From Caproiciproducens sp. CPB-2 (GTDB lineage Bacteria; Bacillota; Clostridia; Oscillospirales; Acutalibacteraceae): DNA of 64,000 bases. The stretch spans positions 248,001 through 312,000 of the forward strand of contig NZ_CP142860.1 in assembly GCF_036287215.1 (NCBI RefSeq). Direction: 5' to 3'. The notes under the pieces are model-generated. The model searched no databases. It saw only the letters and a list, made by a program, of their open reading frames with translations, and was not told where the DNA came from. The first letter of the stretch is position 1; every line of letters starts with the position of its first letter. Shown here one piece after another: positions 51,106 to 59,726 of the stretch. The position numbers and the translations under genes were made by a program.

Positions 51106-52125
51106 ATGCCTACCCGAATCGGCAAATATACGGTTGAACTGACCAGTAAGCCCGTGATTCTCGGTTCCGCCTCGGTTGTCGGCAAAAAAGAGGGCGAAGG
51201 GCCGCTCGGACAGTATTACGACCAGTGCCACAACGACACGACGCTGGGGGAGTCAAGCTGGGAAAAAGCGGAAAGCCGCCTGCAGAATGAGGCGGTCGTT
51301 CTTGCGGTGGAAAAGGCAAACCTGAAAAATTCGGATATCGACTGCATTCTGGCGGGGGACCTGCTGAATCAGTGCATTTCCTCCACCTTCGGCCTGCGCA
51401 GCCTGAACATCCCGTTTCTCGGGCAGTTCGGCGCCTGTTCCACCATGGCGCAGACGCTGGCGATCGCTTCTTTATTCACGGAATCCGGCGCGGCGCGGCG
51501 GGCGGTCGCGGTGACCTCGTCCCATTTCTGTTCCGCGGAGCGCCAGTTCCGGTTCCCGCTGGAATATGGCGGGCAGCGGACGCCCACGGCCCAGTGGACG
51601 GCTACGGCGGCCGGGGCGATTGTGATGGGTTCCCCGCAGCAGAAACAGGAGGGCCAGGTTGTCGTGGACTCCGTCACCTTTGGACGGATCACCGACTTCG
51701 GCATCAAGGACGCGGCAAACATGGGGGCCGCCATGGCCCCGGCCGCGGCGCAGACGCTGATCGATTATTTATCGGACACCGGCGCTTCGCCGAAGGATTT
51801 TGACCTGATCCTGACGGGGGACCTCGGAAGCATCGGCAGCGACCTGATGGAAAAGCTGCTGATGAAGGACGGAATCGATATCAGCGCCGTACACAATGAC
51901 TGCGGGCTGATGATCTACGACATTGAAAAGCAGGACGTCCACGCGGGCGGTTCCGGCTGCGGATGCTCCGGCGCGGTGCTGTGCTCCTATATCATGCAGC
52001 AGATGCTGGCCGGAAAGCTGCACAAGGTGCTGTTTCTGGGGACGGGCGCGCTGATGTCGCCCACCTCGTCGCAGCAGGGGGAAAGCATCCCGGGCGTGGC
52101 GCATCTGGTCCTTTTGAAAGCGTGA
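51106..52125 (+). CDS. spoVAD: Stage V sporulation protein AD
   Basis: 339 residues with a thiolase-like fold: CSTMAQTLAIASLF near the pseudo-active site and the C-terminal GSGCGCSGAVLCSYIM. SpoVAD binds dipicolinic acid during its uptake into the forespore. The ATG at 51106 is preferred because AGGAGG is only one base from the ATG at 51100. The usual third gene spoVAE does not follow; a terminator and a convergent gene do. Confidence 0.96.
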   Translation: MPTRIGKYTVELTSKPVILGSASVVGKKEGEGPLGQYYDQCHNDTTLGESSWEKAESRLQNEAVVLAVEKANLKNSDIDCILAGDLLNQCISSTFGLRSLNIPFLGQFGACSTMAQTLAIASLFTESGAARRAVAVTSSHFCSAERQFRFPLEYGGQRTPTAQWTATAAGAIVMGSPQQKQEGQVVVDSVTFGRITDFGIKDAANMGAAMAPAAAQTLIDYLSDTGASPKDFDLILTGDLGSIGSDLMEKLLMKDGIDISAVHNDCGLMIYDIEKQDVHAGGSGCGCSGAVLCSYIMQQMLAGKLHKVLFLGTGALMSPTSSQQGESIPGVAHLVLLKA

Positions 52126-52129
52126 CGCA

Positions 52130-52160
52130 AAAACAAGGGCGGCTCATGGCCGCCCCTGTG
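52130..52160. terminator. Terminator after spoVAD
   Basis: AGGGCGGC / GCCGCCCC around a short loop between convergent genes. Confidence 0.7.
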
Positions 52161-52164
52161 TTAT

Positions 52165-53688
52165 TTAACCGATGAATTTTTTCAGAGGGGAGATATCCAG
52201 ACCGGAACAGGTGCGCAGGAAGCCGTAGAGCTGTTCCGCGATCAGCCTGTTCCCGCCCGGGGTGTCGCTTTCCACGTTCAGCGGCATCAGGGGGTCGTGC
52301 ACGCTCAGGCGAAGCAGGAACCAGCCGTTTCCGTTCTCTTTGCCGAAGGAAATGCGGATGCCCTCGCGGTTGTCGGGCGCGATCTGCCAGCCCGTTTGCT
52401 GTTTGGCGTAAGCCTCCAGATCGGAAATGATCCGGTTGCCGCATTCCCGGAAATTTTCCTCCAGAATCGGGAAGCGCAGCTCGGCGGCCTCCGCCGGTTC
52501 CGCCAGCGGCAGGAGCAGGCTTTCCAGCGTCTTTCCCTGTGCGCGCAGCCGGGCCATTTTGATAATGATCTTTGTCACAAGATACGCGCCGTCGTCCAGA
52601 AAATAATTTTCGCGCAGGGCGGCGTGGCCGGAGGTCTCAATGGCCAGCGGGCAGTTGACGCCCGTTTCGTTCAGACGGATCGCCTCGTTGATGACGTTTT
52701 TATATCCTCTTTTGAAACGGTGGTGCTTCCCGCCCAGCGTTTTTTCAATATAGGTTTTCAGTCCGCTGGAAGTGATGGAATCCGTTACGATGGTGCCGCC
52801 CGGGTTGCCCTCGAGCGCAATCGCGGAGGCGATGGCCACCAGCCGGTTGCGGTTGATTTCATCCCCCTTTGCGTCCACCGCGCCGCCGCGGTCCACGTCG
52901 GTGTCGAAAATGACACCCATGTCCGCTTTCGCGGCAACGGTCGCCGCGCACACGGACTGCATGGCGGCCTCGTTTTCCGGGTTTGGGATATGGTTCGGGA
53001 AGGTGCCGTCCGGCTCCAGAAACTGGCTGCCGTCAGTATCCGCGCCGAGCGGGGCCAGCACGTCCCATGCGTAGAAGCCGCCCGCGCCGTTGCCCGCGTC
53101 CACCACGATTTTAAATCCCGCGAGCGGATGCTCGTAGTCCGCGGCGTTCACGCCGGATTTGATTTTTTCTCTCAGGTTCGCGCAGTACCGCGCCATATAA
53201 TCGACTTTTTCCACTGTTCCGGAGCCGGGCAGGGGCCTTCCTCCCTCCTGCGCGTGCAGCAGAATCTGCTCGATATCCGGTGCGTCCAGGCCGCCGCTTC
53301 TGGTGAAAAATTTCAGCCCGTTGCGGTTGAAGGGATGATGGCTCGCCGTGATCTGTATGGAGCCGTCGCAGCCGAGGTCGACTGTGGTCATAAACATGGA
53401 GGGGGTGGAGGCCAGCCCGCAGTCCAGCACCCGCACGCCCGCGCCGGTAAGCGAGCGGGTCACCGCCGCCTGAATCCGATCGGCGGAAATGCGGGAATCG
53501 TGCCCCACGGCGACGGTCAGCGCGGAAGCGTCCTTTTGGGTAAAGGCTTCAAGCCACAGGACGAAGCCCGCCGCCATTTTTTCAATATTTTCATCGGTAA
53601 GGCTGATTTCCTGCCCCGGTACTCCTTCGCTGGCCACTCCGCGGATATCGGTGCCGCTCTTAAATTGTTTCCAATACTTTGTAAGCAT
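52165..53688 (-). CDS. Phosphohexomutase (phosphoglucomutase/phosphomannomutase family)
   Basis: 507 residues with the phosphoserine loop ITASHHPFNRNG, the magnesium loop IFDTDVDRGG and the sugar-binding ETSGHAALRENYF. It interconverts hexose-1- and hexose-6-phosphates for polysaccharide and glycolipid synthesis; which hexose cannot be told. The ATG with AAGGGGAC upstream is used in place of a TTG one codon earlier. Confidence 0.92.
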   Translation of the reverse strand: MLTKYWKQFKSGTDIRGVASEGVPGQEISLTDENIEKMAAGFVLWLEAFTQKDASALTVAVGHDSRISADRIQAAVTRSLTGAGVRVLDCGLASTPSMFMTTVDLGCDGSIQITASHHPFNRNGLKFFTRSGGLDAPDIEQILLHAQEGGRPLPGSGTVEKVDYMARYCANLREKIKSGVNAADYEHPLAGFKIVVDAGNGAGGFYAWDVLAPLGADTDGSQFLEPDGTFPNHIPNPENEAAMQSVCAATVAAKADMGVIFDTDVDRGGAVDAKGDEINRNRLVAIASAIALEGNPGGTIVTDSITSSGLKTYIEKTLGGKHHRFKRGYKNVINEAIRLNETGVNCPLAIETSGHAALRENYFLDDGAYLVTKIIIKMARLRAQGKTLESLLLPLAEPAEAAELRFPILEENFRECGNRIISDLEAYAKQQTGWQIAPDNREGIRISFGKENGNGWFLLRLSVHDPLMPLNVESDTPGGNRLIAEQLYGFLRTCSGLDISPLKKFIG

Positions 53689-53772
53689 CAATCTGTCCCC
53701 TTTATGCTGTTATTTGGTCTTATTATAAGCGATTCAGGGATATTTGTAAACGAGGTGTTCACGATCGGAAAT

Positions 53773-54438
53773 TTGATTACAATCAGTAATATTTATAAGA
53801 TATACAACAAAGGGGAGAACGAAGTGCGCGCGCTGAACGGCGTTTCCCTGTCCATCGACGAGGGTGAATTCGTCGCCATCGTCGGCCAGTCCGGCTCGGG
53901 AAAGTCGACCCTGATGAATATTCTGGGCTGTCTGGACACGCCGACCATGGGCGAGTATTATCTGGACGGGGAAAACGTGGCGGGTCTGAGCGAAAAGCGG
54001 CTGACGCAGATCCGCAACTGCGAGCTCGGGTTTGTCTTTCAGGGGTTCAATCTGATCGGCGGGCTGGACGCGCTTGAAAACGTGGAGCTCCCCCTGCTTT
54101 ACCGCGGGATTCCAAAATCCGGGCGCCGCGCCCTTGCGCAGGAGGCCCTTTCGAAGGTCGGGCTGACGAACCGCGAGCACCACAGGCCCGACCAGATGAG
54201 CGGCGGGCAGCAGCAAAGGGTGGCCATTGCGCGCGCGATCGCGGCAAAGCCACCCATTATTCTGGCCGATGAACCGACCGGAAACCTGGACTCAAAGTCC
54301 GGCGCGGCGGTCATGCGGATATTGAATTCTTTAAATGAAGAAGGGAAAACGGTTGTTTTGATTACGCACGACGAAAAAATTGCCGCTTCTGCGGGCCGCG
54401 TGGTACAAATACAGGACGGCCGGATCGTCAGTCAGTAA
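53773..54438 (+). CDS. ABC transporter ATP-binding protein, MacB/LolD type
   Basis: 221 residues: Walker A GQSGSGKSTL, Q-loop VFQGFNLI, signature MSGGQQQRVAIARA, Walker B IILADEPTGNLD and H-loop ITHDE. This subgroup works with MacB/FtsX-type permeases. The TTG start gives the family N-terminus ITISNIYKIYNKGENEVRALNGV; an in-frame GTG six codons earlier is possible, and no strong ribosome site is seen for either. No permease gene is adjacent. Confidence 0.88.
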   Translation: MITISNIYKIYNKGENEVRALNGVSLSIDEGEFVAIVGQSGSGKSTLMNILGCLDTPTMGEYYLDGENVAGLSEKRLTQIRNCELGFVFQGFNLIGGLDALENVELPLLYRGIPKSGRRALAQEALSKVGLTNREHHRPDQMSGGQQQRVAIARAIAAKPPIILADEPTGNLDSKSGAAVMRILNSLNEEGKTVVLITHDEKIAASAGRVVQIQDGRIVSQ

Positions 54439-55069
54439 ATTTTTCATCGACAATGGTGTCCCTGAATTTGGGAAGCAGCTCCCGGATATGCTTCAGGTAA
54501 AAGAAGCAGTAGTCGTACATCTGGCTGACCGCCTGCATCTGCACGGAGCGGCTGATGGTAATATATCCGCAGCGCGGTTTGAAATACAGGTGCATCGGAA
54601 AGCCCCCGTCCTCGCAGGGCTGAAGAAATTTCGCGTGGAGGCGGCGCGCGCCCAGCTTTTCGTAGAACCGGATGCGCCGCTTCTGCCGCTCGGCAAGCTC
54701 CGTGTCGGTTTCGGAGACATACTCCACGGAAAACAGGATGCCGTCGAACGGGCCGCAGTATTTCTGCCAGAGTGCGCGAAACAGCGCGCTGCCGTATCCG
54801 CAGGCATGGTATTTTTTCAGGACGGCCAGGTAATCCAGCCAGAGAATATTGCTGTCCTCCATCGCATACACCAAAGCGTAGCCGATCAGCTCGTTGTCGG
54901 AAAGCCGCCGGAACAGCAGGATTTTATACCGGTCGCCGTTCAGAAGCTGCAAAAACCTTGGATACGGATACAGCTCGCAGGGCGGGAACTGCTGCTTCAT
55001 GTCCTCGTAAATCATGGGCAGGTCCGTTTTGTCACCCAATACGATGGCGGACCCGGGTGCGAAAGCCAT
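54428..55069 (-). CDS. GNAT-family N-acetyltransferase
   Basis: 213 residues with the acetyl-CoA-binding pattern LDYLAVLKKYHACGYGSALFRALW (beta4, then the pyrophosphate loop in variant form) and a beta5 segment ILFSVEYV. The substrate is not predictable. AGGAG lies nine bases before the ATG; a start 20 codons upstream is less likely. Its 3' end overlaps the convergent ABC gene by 11 bases. Confidence 0.8.
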   Translation of the reverse strand: MAFAPGSAIVLGDKTDLPMIYEDMKQQFPPCELYPYPRFLQLLNGDRYKILLFRRLSDNELIGYALVYAMEDSNILWLDYLAVLKKYHACGYGSALFRALWQKYCGPFDGILFSVEYVSETDTELAERQKRRIRFYEKLGARRLHAKFLQPCEDGGFPMHLYFKPRCGYITISRSVQMQAVSQMYDYCFFYLKHIRELLPKFRDTIVDEKFTD

Positions 55070-55284
55070 TTTAACAATCTCCTGTCTTGATAGCAAAGTT
55101 CCGGATGCGGACTCTGCTAAAGTAATCAATAGGCATTATAGCACATCTGGCCGGAAAACTGCAAGCCGTCCCGGCAGACGGAAGGCATGCCCGCTCATTG
55201 ACAATCAGGAAGAAAATGTTATAATGGCCTTGGAAGATATTCGTATCACTGACCGGTGAAATTCACCGCCGAAGGAGGTTTATT

Positions 55285-55496
55285 ATGACGTCATCTACGC
55301 TTCAACTGCATGATGTGGATGTTCCCGCGTTTTTAAAGGTGCTTGACCAGTGCGAGGGAAACGTCTTTCTGGTAACGCGCGAGGGCGACCATCTCAATTT
55401 AAAGAGCAAGCTCAGCCAATTAGTATTGTCTGTGAAAAGCCGGAGGACGAATCCAAGCTTTTCCGCTTCAATCTTTTCGGAACGGAAAAAGCGTAA
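55285..55496 (+). pseudogene. Frameshifted small conserved protein
   Basis: Reading begins at ATG with GAAGGAGG upstream and gives about 44 residues including CEGNVFLVTREGDHLNLKSK. Near 55416 the family-like sequence jumps to another frame, ISIVCEKPEDESKLFRFNLF, which ends at a TAA at 55494-55496. The two halves look like one small Clostridial protein of about 85 residues with roughly 15 residues missing at the junction, so a short out-of-frame deletion is likely. In the original frame translation runs on to 55659 through a terminator, as non-native sequence. Function unknown. Confidence 0.65.
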
Positions 55497-55558
55497 TCGG
55501 CAGGAACGAATCTACCGCCTTGGCACGATTCCACCTGGCAAGTTTTTCGACACTCTCG

Positions 55559-55580
55559 CCGCCCGTGAGGGCGGTTTTTT
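55559..55580 (+). terminator. Terminator before the metallo-hydrolase gene
   Basis: CCGCCC / GGGCGG with a four-base loop and six T. It would end the transcript of the broken small gene. Confidence 0.85.
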
Positions 55581-55610
55581 TAGTACACGGGAACATAAGG
55601 AGGAACATTA

Positions 55611-56567
55611 TTGGCACACAGAAAAAATCAGAGAACACCTTTCTGGGTCTCTCTGTTGATTTTTGCCGCAATTTCGGCGGCTATGGCGTTCGGGTCCCGC
55701 GGCGGGACGGGGATGGTCGCCGGTCCGGCGCCGCAGAGCTCCTCGGGTGGTGCACAGCCGTCCGGGGCGGAGCAGGACGCCACAAGCGTCTACTTTCTTG
55801 ACGTAGGGCAGGGGGACAGCGAGCTGATCCGCCTGAAAACAGGCGAAAATATCCTGATCGACACGGGCACCCCGGAAACGGCGCAGGAGCTTGCCGATTA
55901 CCTGACAGATCTGGGGGTTTCAAAAATCGACTGCCTGATTGCGACGCACCCCCACGCCGACCACATCGGCGGGATGGAGCAGATCGTCGACCGCTTTTCC
56001 ATCGGGAAGGTCTATATGCCCAGAATCCCCGACAGCCAGATTCCCACCACGGCAACCTATGAAAAGCTGCTGACCGCCATCGACCGGAAGGGGCTGAAAA
56101 TCACCGCCGCGAAAGCGGGCACGGTGATTTTTGACACCGGGGAGGAAAAACTGGAAATACTGGCTCCGAATTCCGAAAAATACGGCGATCTGAACAGCTA
56201 TTCCATCGTGACGATGCTTACAAGCGGCGAAAAGCGCTTTCTGTTTACCGGGGACGCGGAATCGGACAGCGAAAAGGAGATGGTGGAAAAGGGGTACGAC
56301 CTGCGGTGCGACGTTCTGAAATGCGGGCATCACGGAAGTTCCACCTCCACCAGCGCCGCCTTCTTAAAGGCGGCGGACCCGAGCGCGGCGGTGATCTCCT
56401 GCGGCCTGAACAACGATTACGGCCACCCGCATAAGGAAGTGGTGGACCGGCTGAAGAAAGCCGGAGTAACTATTTACCGCACCGACCGGCAGAAAACCAT
56501 TCTGGCGCAATGTGACGGGAAGACGATCCGGTTTACCACGGGGCTGAAATCGGTCGCCGCCGAATAA
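55611..56567 (+). CDS. Secreted or anchored metallo-beta-lactamase-fold hydrolase, ComEC C-terminal type
   Basis: 318 residues. An N-terminal hydrophobic segment (about 11-28) acts as signal or anchor, followed by a Ser/Gly-rich linker and a metallo-beta-lactamase domain with DVGQGDSELI, ILIDTGTP, the metal site THPHADHIGG (His113, His115, Asp117, His118) and KCGHHGSSTSTS. The fold equals the extracellular domain of ComEC, often a nuclease-like or phosphodiesterase domain, but no channel part is present. It starts at TTG with AAGGAGG upstream. Confidence 0.88.
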   Translation: MAHRKNQRTPFWVSLLIFAAISAAMAFGSRGGTGMVAGPAPQSSSGGAQPSGAEQDATSVYFLDVGQGDSELIRLKTGENILIDTGTPETAQELADYLTDLGVSKIDCLIATHPHADHIGGMEQIVDRFSIGKVYMPRIPDSQIPTTATYEKLLTAIDRKGLKITAAKAGTVIFDTGEEKLEILAPNSEKYGDLNSYSIVTMLTSGEKRFLFTGDAESDSEKEMVEKGYDLRCDVLKCGHHGSSTSTSAAFLKAADPSAAVISCGLNNDYGHPHKEVVDRLKKAGVTIYRTDRQKTILAQCDGKTIRFTTGLKSVAAE

Positions 56568-56597
56568 AGCGGAATCAATCATTTCAAAGGATCATAA

Positions 56598-56640
56598 AAA
56601 AGCGCCTTGAACGGAAAAAACCCGGTTCAAAGCGCTTTTA
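56598..56640. terminator. Bidirectional terminator
   Basis: An imperfect stem AAAGCGCCTTGAAC / GTTCAAAGCGCTTT with A and T runs between convergent genes. Confidence 0.75.
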
Positions 56641-56668
56641 TTTTTTCTGTTTTTAAAAGAGCATTCGC

Positions 56669-57727
56669 TTACTTTTCTTCGTTGAAAAACTTCTCCCAGT
56701 CAAAGTTGCTGTCCTGTACCGGCTGCGCCTGTGATTTCGGGAGAGAATCGCGGTCGGGGGAAGAAACGGACGGATTGCTCCGGTTTAAAAGATCCTGCGG
56801 AATGGGCGCGGTTTCTTCCCGATCGGGCTTCACCGGCCTTTTATCCGGCTGCGGCTTCGCGGCGGGCCGGTGTTTTGCGATGGCCCAGGATTTCGCAGCG
56901 GGCGCCGGCTCTGCGGCGGCGGGGGCTGCGGCTTCGGCCGAGCTGGACTGAATGTCGGTAAAGGACTGCGTATCGTCGGAAACGGTATCGGTTTGATGCT
57001 GCGCCTCGTCGCTGTAGGAGCTGATGTCCTCAAAAGCTACGGGCTCATCGGCTTCCTGAACGCCGCCCGCGGGGGCGAATTTCAGGTTTTGACGGCGTCC
57101 CTGAAAAAAAAACTGAAGGTAGATGAACAGGCCGATCCCGCACAATGCAAGAACAATCAGCACAACACCCAAAATCAGAAGCCAGGATACGCCGCCGATC
57201 CCCGACGGGGGTTCGGCTTCACTGCTGACGGTACCGGCGGCCGCCACCGTCTCGCTGGAAGAAGAATCTCCGCTGGAAAGAAGCTCGCCCCAATCCTGGG
57301 AAGAAAGCACGTCCGGGTCGCTGATGGTCTGCGCCGCCTGAGAAGCTCTTTTTTCCACCTCGTTGGCGTGGGTATCGACATAGTGGTTTACCACCGGCTC
57401 CTTGCTGGAAACCGCGGCCGGCTCGGAACTTTCCGGATTACTCACGACGGACTCGGCCTGGCTGTTTTGATCGGGCTGAGAAGATTCCCCCTGTGAATTA
57501 CCGTCGGGCTGGGACGTCTCTCCCGGCTGGGAAGAAACGTCCCCCTGCGAAGCACCTCCGGGATGGGAAGAACCGCCGCCCGTGGAAACGGAGCTTGTGG
57601 TCTCCTGCCCGGGCGGGTCGACCGGAACGGTAGCATTGCTCTCTGCAAAAGCAGTCAGCGTAAACACCGTGACCGCAAAAATCAGTGTCAGAAACACTGT
57701 CAGAAATTTCTTCGATTTTATATTCAT
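56669..57727 (-). CDS. Membrane-anchored Ser/Gln/Pro-rich protein
   Basis: 352 residues, not recognised. A signal peptide (about 1-29, ending AFA) leads into a long low-complexity segment rich in Ser, Gln, Gly and Pro, then a polar stalk, one membrane helix (WLLILGVVLIVLALCGIGLF, near 195) and a cytoplasmic tail with Ala/Pro/Glu-rich sequence ending EKFFNEEK. The layout suggests a wall-spanning stalk exposed outside. AGAGG precedes the ATG at 57727. Single gene. Confidence 0.75.
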   Translation of the reverse strand: MNIKSKKFLTVFLTLIFAVTVFTLTAFAESNATVPVDPPGQETTSSVSTGGGSSHPGGASQGDVSSQPGETSQPDGNSQGESSQPDQNSQAESVVSNPESSEPAAVSSKEPVVNHYVDTHANEVEKRASQAAQTISDPDVLSSQDWGELLSSGDSSSSETVAAAGTVSSEAEPPSGIGGVSWLLILGVVLIVLALCGIGLFIYLQFFFQGRRQNLKFAPAGGVQEADEPVAFEDISSYSDEAQHQTDTVSDDTQSFTDIQSSSAEAAAPAAAEPAPAAKSWAIAKHRPAAKPQPDKRPVKPDREETAPIPQDLLNRSNPSVSSPDRDSLPKSQAQPVQDSNFDWEKFFNEEK

Positions 57728-57918
57728 TATCACAAATCCTCTCAATGCTGATAAGCTGACATAAACATATCATATCATATAATATGGTTCCCATACAACT
57801 GTGAATTTTCTGTAAAATTTCCATAGAAATACATTTGCGGCAGAGGAAGATTGAAAAAACGGTTTCAGGATGATATAATTAAAAAATTAGTATGCAAAAT
57901 GATTTTGGGAGTGCGATT

Positions 57919-58761
57919 ATGGGCGTAATTATCAGCACCGACAGTGCCTGCGACTTGTTTCCCGATTTATATAAGCAGTATCGGGTAGAGATTGTCCCGC
58001 TTTATATTACGGTGGAAGGCCGCACCCGCCGGGATGTTTTTGAAATCGGGCCGGACGACCTTTTTGTGGATTACGAGAAAACGCACCGGCTGCCGAAAAC
58101 GTCGGCTCCTCCGCCCGCCGATTTTTTTGAACTGTTCAAAAAGCAGGTGGAGAACGGAAACGATGTGGTCCATATCGCGATGAATTCCAAATTTTCCTCG
58201 TCCTATCAGAACGCCGTGATCGCCGCGCAGGAATTCGACAACGTTTATGTGGTGGACACCTTTACGCTGAGCTCCGCTCAGGGCCTTTTGGTGCTCCGGG
58301 CCGCCGACATGCGCGACGCGGGGATGTCGGCGAAAGAGATTTTTGACAGGATCGAAACAGACAAAACCAAAATGCGAACCAACGTGCTTCTGGATACGCT
58401 GGAATTTGCCTACCGGGGCGGACGGGCCACCATGCTGCAGATGTTCGGGGCAAACCTGCTGAAGCTGCGCCCATGCCTTCTGCTGGACACCCACGGCGTG
58501 CTTTCCGTGCGGCGGAAATTCCGCGGAAATTTCGCGCAGGTCTGCAAGGAATATATCCGTTTTGTACTGGAGCAGCCGAATATGGACGACGAGCGCGCGT
58601 TTGTTTCCACCACGGGGATGGACCGGTCGCTTTTTGACAGCGTTGTCAGGATGGTGAAGGAAAGCGGGAAGTTCCGGCAGGTCCTCACCTCGCGCGCGGG
58701 ATGCAGCATGACGGTCCACACGGGCCCCAACACGCTTGTTTTGTTTTACAAGGAAAAATAG
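57919..58761 (+). CDS. DegV family fatty-acid-binding protein, first copy
   Basis: 280 residues with the DegV opening IISTDSACDLFPDLYKQY, TSAPPPADFFELFKK and a C-terminal VHTGPNTLVLFYKEK. DegV/FakB proteins hold a fatty acid for phosphorylation by the FakA kinase, feeding phospholipid synthesis. GGGAG lies seven bases before the ATG at 57919, which is chosen over one nine codons earlier. A second degV begins eight bases after it. Confidence 0.9.
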   Translation: MGVIISTDSACDLFPDLYKQYRVEIVPLYITVEGRTRRDVFEIGPDDLFVDYEKTHRLPKTSAPPPADFFELFKKQVENGNDVVHIAMNSKFSSSYQNAVIAAQEFDNVYVVDTFTLSSAQGLLVLRAADMRDAGMSAKEIFDRIETDKTKMRTNVLLDTLEFAYRGGRATMLQMFGANLLKLRPCLLLDTHGVLSVRRKFRGNFAQVCKEYIRFVLEQPNMDDERAFVSTTGMDRSLFDSVVRMVKESGKFRQVLTSRAGCSMTVHTGPNTLVLFYKEK

Positions 58762-58769
58762 GAGGAGCT

Positions 58770-59618
58770 ATGCAGCGAAAGGTAAAAATTGTAGCCGACA
58801 GCACCTGCGACCTGAACGCACAGATGCTGGAGCGCTACCGGATTGAAGTCATTCCGCTCAACGTGAATCTGGGCGACAAGTCCTATCTGGACGGGGTAAC
58901 CATCCATACGCCGGACCTGTTCGAATATTATAAAAAGACCGGACAGCTTCCCACCACCTCCGCGCCGACTCCCGCGTATTACGAGGAGTTCTACCGCAGG
59001 TGGACGGATGAAGGCTGGGAGGTCGTGCATTTCAGTATCAGCGCGGAGCTGACCGTGACGCCGAATATCGCGAAGATGGCCGCCGAAAAGTTTGACGGCG
59101 TTTATCCCGTGGACTCCCGCAACGTGTCCAGCGGCATGGGCATCCTTGCCGTGAAGGCGGCCGAACTGCGCGATCAGGGATATTCCGCGGCGGAGATCGC
59201 ACAGCGGATCGGGGCGATGACCGGGAAGGTCCGCACCACCTGCGTGATCAGCACGCTGCTTTATATGTATAAGGGCGGGCGCTGCACCGGGGTGCAGGCG
59301 CTGGGCGCGAACCTGCTGAACCTGAAGCCCTGCATCGACGTGAAGGACGGCAAGATGGGCGTCGCCAAAAAGTACCGCGGAAGCCTGAAATCGGCAGTCT
59401 GCAAGCTGGCGGAGGACAGGCTGAAGGGCGCGGAAAACATCGATCTTTCCCGTCTGATCATCGCCCACTACGACGTGGACAATGAAACCATTGAAGCGGT
59501 CAGACAGAAGATCATGGAATACCAGAATTTTGAGGAAATCGTGGTCGGGGACTGCGGCTGTTCCGTTTCGGTTCACTGCGGGCCGGGGACCTTCGCCATT
59601 GTTTATATGGAAAAGTAA
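58770..59618 (+). CDS. DegV family fatty-acid-binding protein, second copy
   Basis: 282 residues, paralogous to the preceding protein: KIVADSTCDLNAQMLERY, PTTSAPTPAYYEEFYRRW, SRNVSSGMGILAVKAAEL and the C-terminal VHCGPGTFAIVYMEK. Paired copies often differ in preference for saturated or unsaturated fatty acids. AGGAGG precedes the ATG. Its terminator has been split by an insertion sequence. No fakA is in the window. Confidence 0.92.
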   Translation: MQRKVKIVADSTCDLNAQMLERYRIEVIPLNVNLGDKSYLDGVTIHTPDLFEYYKKTGQLPTTSAPTPAYYEEFYRRWTDEGWEVVHFSISAELTVTPNIAKMAAEKFDGVYPVDSRNVSSGMGILAVKAAELRDQGYSAAEIAQRIGAMTGKVRTTCVISTLLYMYKGGRCTGVQALGANLLNLKPCIDVKDGKMGVAKKYRGSLKSAVCKLAEDRLKGAENIDLSRLIIAHYDVDNETIEAVRQKIMEYQNFEEIVVGDCGCSVSVHCGPGTFAIVYMEK

Positions 59619-59726
59619 GTGAAAAAATGACCGCCGGAGAAATGGTGTGCACCCCGTCAAGAGGACAATGAAAAAATAAAAAGATTTTTAGGACTGCTGT
59701 CCGCCGGAACCGGCGGGCAGCAATTT

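Noticed and set aside
52297..53754. Long plus-strand frame running into the ABC ATPase
   Set aside because: Antisense to the phosphohexomutase gene; the ATPase similarity begins only near 53773.
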